A DNA stretch of 8,421 nucleotides from SUG1106 sp964651095 (GTDB lineage Bacteria; Bacillota; Clostridia; Peptostreptococcales; Anaerovoracaceae). Both the position numbers and the translations under genes were made by a program. Location: assembly GCA_964651095.1 (NCBI GenBank), contig CAZYWO010000089.1:1-8421 (forward strand), given 5' to 3'. Below are positions 6,751 through 8,421 of the stretch, piece after piece. How positions within the stretch are numbered: the first letter of the stretch is position 1; each line of letters begins with the position of its first letter. The notes under the pieces are model-generated. The model was given only the letters and a program-made list of their open reading frames with translations. It was not told the DNA's origin and did not search any database.

Positions 6751-7857
6751 ATGAACAAATTTTTCGCATCGCTTAAAAGCGTGGACAAATTCATACTGAT
6801 TATCGTAGGACTGCTTGGGGTTATAAGCATTTTAATGCTGGAAAGTACCGTTTATGATGAGGGTTTTGTCATGGCAAGACCGGTACTTATACAAGCGATT
6901 TCATATGTTCTCGGATTTGGGGTATTGATTTTTATTCAACATATTGATTACAGGTTCTTTATTGGGCTGGAAAATTTTTTGTATATAGCATCGGTAGTGT
7001 TGCTGCTCTCAGTTTATGTTCCGGGGCTTGGCATAGAACAATACGGTTCTCGTGCGTGGATTAGTTTAGGAATTACCACCCTTCAGCCTTCTGAATTCGT
7101 AAAAATTCTATTCGTTCTGATTATGGCAGGCTATCTATCCGAACACCGCGATGAACTCAACAATTTTGCCGGTGTGGTTAAAGCAGGCCTTATGGCATTG
7201 CCTATAATAGTAATAGTTTTAAAAGAAGATCTGGGAAGTGCGCTGGTGTACATCGTAATGTGGATTTTTATGGTATTTTTTGCCGGTATAGACTACAAAA
7301 TCTTCTTAAAATGTGCGCTGGTTACTCTGGCAGCCATTCCTATAGTGTACAAGTTCCTTGACGATTATCAAAAGGAAAGAATCGAGGCTTTTCTCCATCC
7401 TGAAAATTTAAGCCTTTCAGGTAACTATCAGGTGTGGCAGTCAAAAGTAGCCATAGGGTCCGGTGGATTATGGGGCAAAGGATTATTTCAGGGGACTCAG
7501 AAAATTCTGGATTTTATTCCCGTTCAGCAGTCGGACTTTATATTTTCCGTGGTTGTCGAGGAATTAGGGTTTTTCGGAGGCGCCGTTGTAATTGCTCTTT
7601 ACGGTATGTTACTTGCCAGATTTACTACTATTATCAGGAATTGCGTAGACCTTTACGGCGCCCTTATTGTAATAGGTTTTACTTCCATGTTTCTGTTCCA
7701 AGCATTTGAAAATATCGCCATGACGATGGGTATGATGCCTGTAACGGGTATAACTCTGCCGTTCCTTTCAGGCGGCGGTACTTCGGTGATTGCCAGCATG
7801 ATTTCGGTAGGCGTCATTATTAATGTAGGCGCTAACAGCAGGGCGATAAATTTCTAG
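6751..7857 (+). CDS. rodA: RodA/FtsW-family peptidoglycan glycosyltransferase
   Basis: SEDS-family membrane enzyme that polymerises lipid II into glycan strands, working with a class B penicillin-binding protein; RodA serves elongation and FtsW division. The 368-residue protein has about ten hydrophobic segments. Family signatures are GSRAWISLG...QPSEFVKI (99-119, including W103), KEDLGSAL (158-165, D160), a large extracellular loop with NYQVWQSKVAIGSGGLWGKG (225-244), PVQQSDFIFSVVVEELGF (257-274), and GMMPVTGITLPFLSGGGTS (327-345). D262 in QSDFIF matches the Asp that is essential in studied RodA proteins. Length and short N-terminus fit RodA better than FtsW or SpoVE, but these paralogues are hard to separate by eye and no mreB, ftsZ or PBP gene is nearby. 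Start: ATG with GAAAGG 6 bases upstream. It is the only rightward gene and converges on a MinD-like gene. Confidence 0.93.
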   Translation: MNKFFASLKSVDKFILIIVGLLGVISILMLESTVYDEGFVMARPVLIQAISYVLGFGVLIFIQHIDYRFFIGLENFLYIASVVLLLSVYVPGLGIEQYGSRAWISLGITTLQPSEFVKILFVLIMAGYLSEHRDELNNFAGVVKAGLMALPIIVIVLKEDLGSALVYIVMWIFMVFFAGIDYKIFLKCALVTLAAIPIVYKFLDDYQKERIEAFLHPENLSLSGNYQVWQSKVAIGSGGLWGKGLFQGTQKILDFIPVQQSDFIFSVVVEELGFFGGAVVIALYGMLLARFTTIIRNCVDLYGALIVIGFTSMFLFQAFENIAMTMGMMPVTGITLPFLSGGGTSVIASMISVGVIINVGANSRAINF

Positions 7858-7923
7858 TATATTAAAACCTATAGTTATAGATGTCCACAATTAATAACGG
7901 GGCTTATATGCCCTATAGTTCTA

Positions 7924-8008
7924 AAAAAATCGGCTATATGAAACGACCTGACAATAGTTAGATTTCCAGTCTAATCTTTGGAGGGTCACCTCATATAGCC
8001 GATATTTT
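7924..8008. terminator. 85-nt collinear imperfect palindrome; probable bidirectional terminator or hairpin RNA
   Basis: ATCGGCTATATGA (7929-7941) pairs perfectly over 13 bp with 7991-8003. Outside it four A-T pairs follow one A/A mismatch. Inside, GACC (7945-7948) pairs with 7984-7987, CAA (7952-7954) with 7978-7980, and TTAGA (7958-7962) with 7970-7974, closing a 7-nt loop. Every pair has the same axis (position sums of 15932), so all internal loops are symmetric. 7950-7951 face 7981-7982 as a tandem G-A/A-G. On the minus strand the stem runs directly into seven T residues, a good terminator for the MinD-like gene; on the plus strand ATATTTT follows, so it may also stop rodA transcripts. It is much longer than a normal terminator, so a dispersed repeat or structured RNA is possible. 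Confidence 0.7.
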
Positions 8009-8023
8009 ACATTGTTGTAAAAT
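8004..8023. other. Small AT-rich hairpin beside the long palindrome
   Basis: ATTTTACA (8004-8011) pairs with TGTAAAAT (8016-8023) over 8 bp around a 4-nt loop. It shares bases with the outer A-T pairs of the long palindrome, so the two cannot form completely at once. It has almost no G-C pairs and may be meaningless in such AT-rich DNA. Confidence 0.4.
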
Positions 8024-8057
8024 TCAATTTACAATTCTTATGGTTATTCCAACCTGA

Positions 8058-8421
8058 TTATAATTCTTCAATTCTCTGAGCAATATTCTTAAAATTCTTC
8101 CATATATATGTATTTTCCATAAATATTATCGGAACACCCATATTGGTTGAAATATGAATGTTTTCATCGTATTGTACCAGACCGATAATCCTTTCGGTTA
8201 TTTCTCTTGGAAATTCTCCTAAAGATGGCGCCAGACCTGATTTCATCAGTCTTACGTTTACCTTATTAAGCACGTAATGTATATTGCTTATTCCCTGTTG
8301 CTTTAAAGTCATAGATACGGTTTCACAATCCCTGATTGACGAAAACTCAGGAGTTATGACTAAAATAACTTCATCAGCTCCTCCCAAGGATATTGCAAGA
8401 CCATCGTCAAGTCCTGCCGGC
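8058..8421 (-). CDS. MinD/ParA-family ATPase, C-terminal part (gene runs off the window)
   Basis: The frame stays open to the right edge, so only the last 120 residues are seen. They begin with PAGLDDG, the MinD signature after the Walker A-linked Asp (D-x-PAG), and continue with GGADEVILVITPEFSSIRD, which matches the MinD stretch GADEAIVVTTPE. A later FPREITERIIGLVQYDENIHISTNMGVP fits the MinD region LLGVVPEDEAVI-x-SN-x-G-x-P. The nucleotide-binding P-loop lies outside the window. MinD proteins position the division septum by ATP-controlled membrane binding through a short amphipathic C-terminal helix; here the end is WKNFKNIAQRIEEL, without the usual KRLFG-type tip. It could therefore be a MinD-like paralogue rather than the septum-site MinD. 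An apparent TTG start at 8387 is an artefact of the missing upstream part. It converges on rodA and is followed by the long palindrome, which probably terminates it. Confidence 0.88.
   Translation of the reverse strand, partial: PAGLDDGLAISLGGADEVILVITPEFSSIRDCETVSMTLKQQGISNIHYVLNKVNVRLMKSGLAPSLGEFPREITERIIGLVQYDENIHISTNMGVPIIFMENTYIWKNFKNIAQRIEEL

Noticed and set aside
7900..7913. GGGC/GCCC stem after rodA as its terminator.
   Set aside because: Only 4 bp with a 6-nt loop and no T tract downstream; the long palindrome is a better candidate.
7924..8008. The palindrome as a known riboswitch, SRP RNA or 6S RNA.
   Set aside because: It lies downstream of both neighbouring genes, and I recognise no conserved core of those RNA families in it.

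Overview
The window looks like a chromosomal segment from a low-to-moderate GC Firmicute, most likely an anaerobic member of the Clostridia. The reasons are an RNase Y gene, a ThiI without a rhodanese domain paired with its own NifS-type cysteine desulfurase, strong GGAGG-type ribosome binding sites, a FtsW/RodA protein and a MinD-like ATPase. This placement is inferred from gene content, not from a marker gene. I see no prophage, insertion sequence, CRISPR array, tRNA or rRNA.

Layout. Bases 1-134 hold no gene I can assign; a terminator hairpin at 63-89 closes the leftward operon. Four genes read leftward and probably form one transcript, in the order MATE-family transporter (4924-3500), cysteine desulfurase (3421-2231), thiI (2126-942), and a short QueG-like double-[4Fe-4S] protein (890-135). 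Upstream of them, rny (6584-5049) also reads leftward but has its own strong terminator at 5001-5031, so the transporter probably starts a new transcript. rny and rodA (6751-7857) diverge from a 166-bp AT-rich region; rodA has a good sigma-A-type promoter there. At the right edge a MinD/ParA-like ATPase gene (8421-8058, N-terminal part outside the window) converges on rodA. Between them lies an 85-nt, almost fully collinear imperfect palindrome.

How the genes fit together. The desulfurase and ThiI form a sulfur relay: cysteine to enzyme persulfide to ThiI, which makes 4-thiouridine in tRNA. The QueG-like protein downstream belongs to the family of epoxyqueuosine reductase, another tRNA-modification enzyme, but is much shorter, so its reaction is uncertain. 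RNase Y is the membrane-anchored endonuclease that starts mRNA decay. RodA is the glycan polymerase of cell elongation.

Most genes are ordinary housekeeping genes. The parts worth a second look are non-coding: the palindrome between rodA and the MinD-like gene, a perfect 23-bp tandem duplication of the desulfurase ribosome-binding-site and start-codon region (creating an upstream 8-codon ORF that overlaps the real start by ATGA), an adjacent 13-bp tandem repeat, and a GC-rich hairpin inside a possible 11-codon ORF just ahead of thiI. I did not find convincing evidence of a wholly new biological system.
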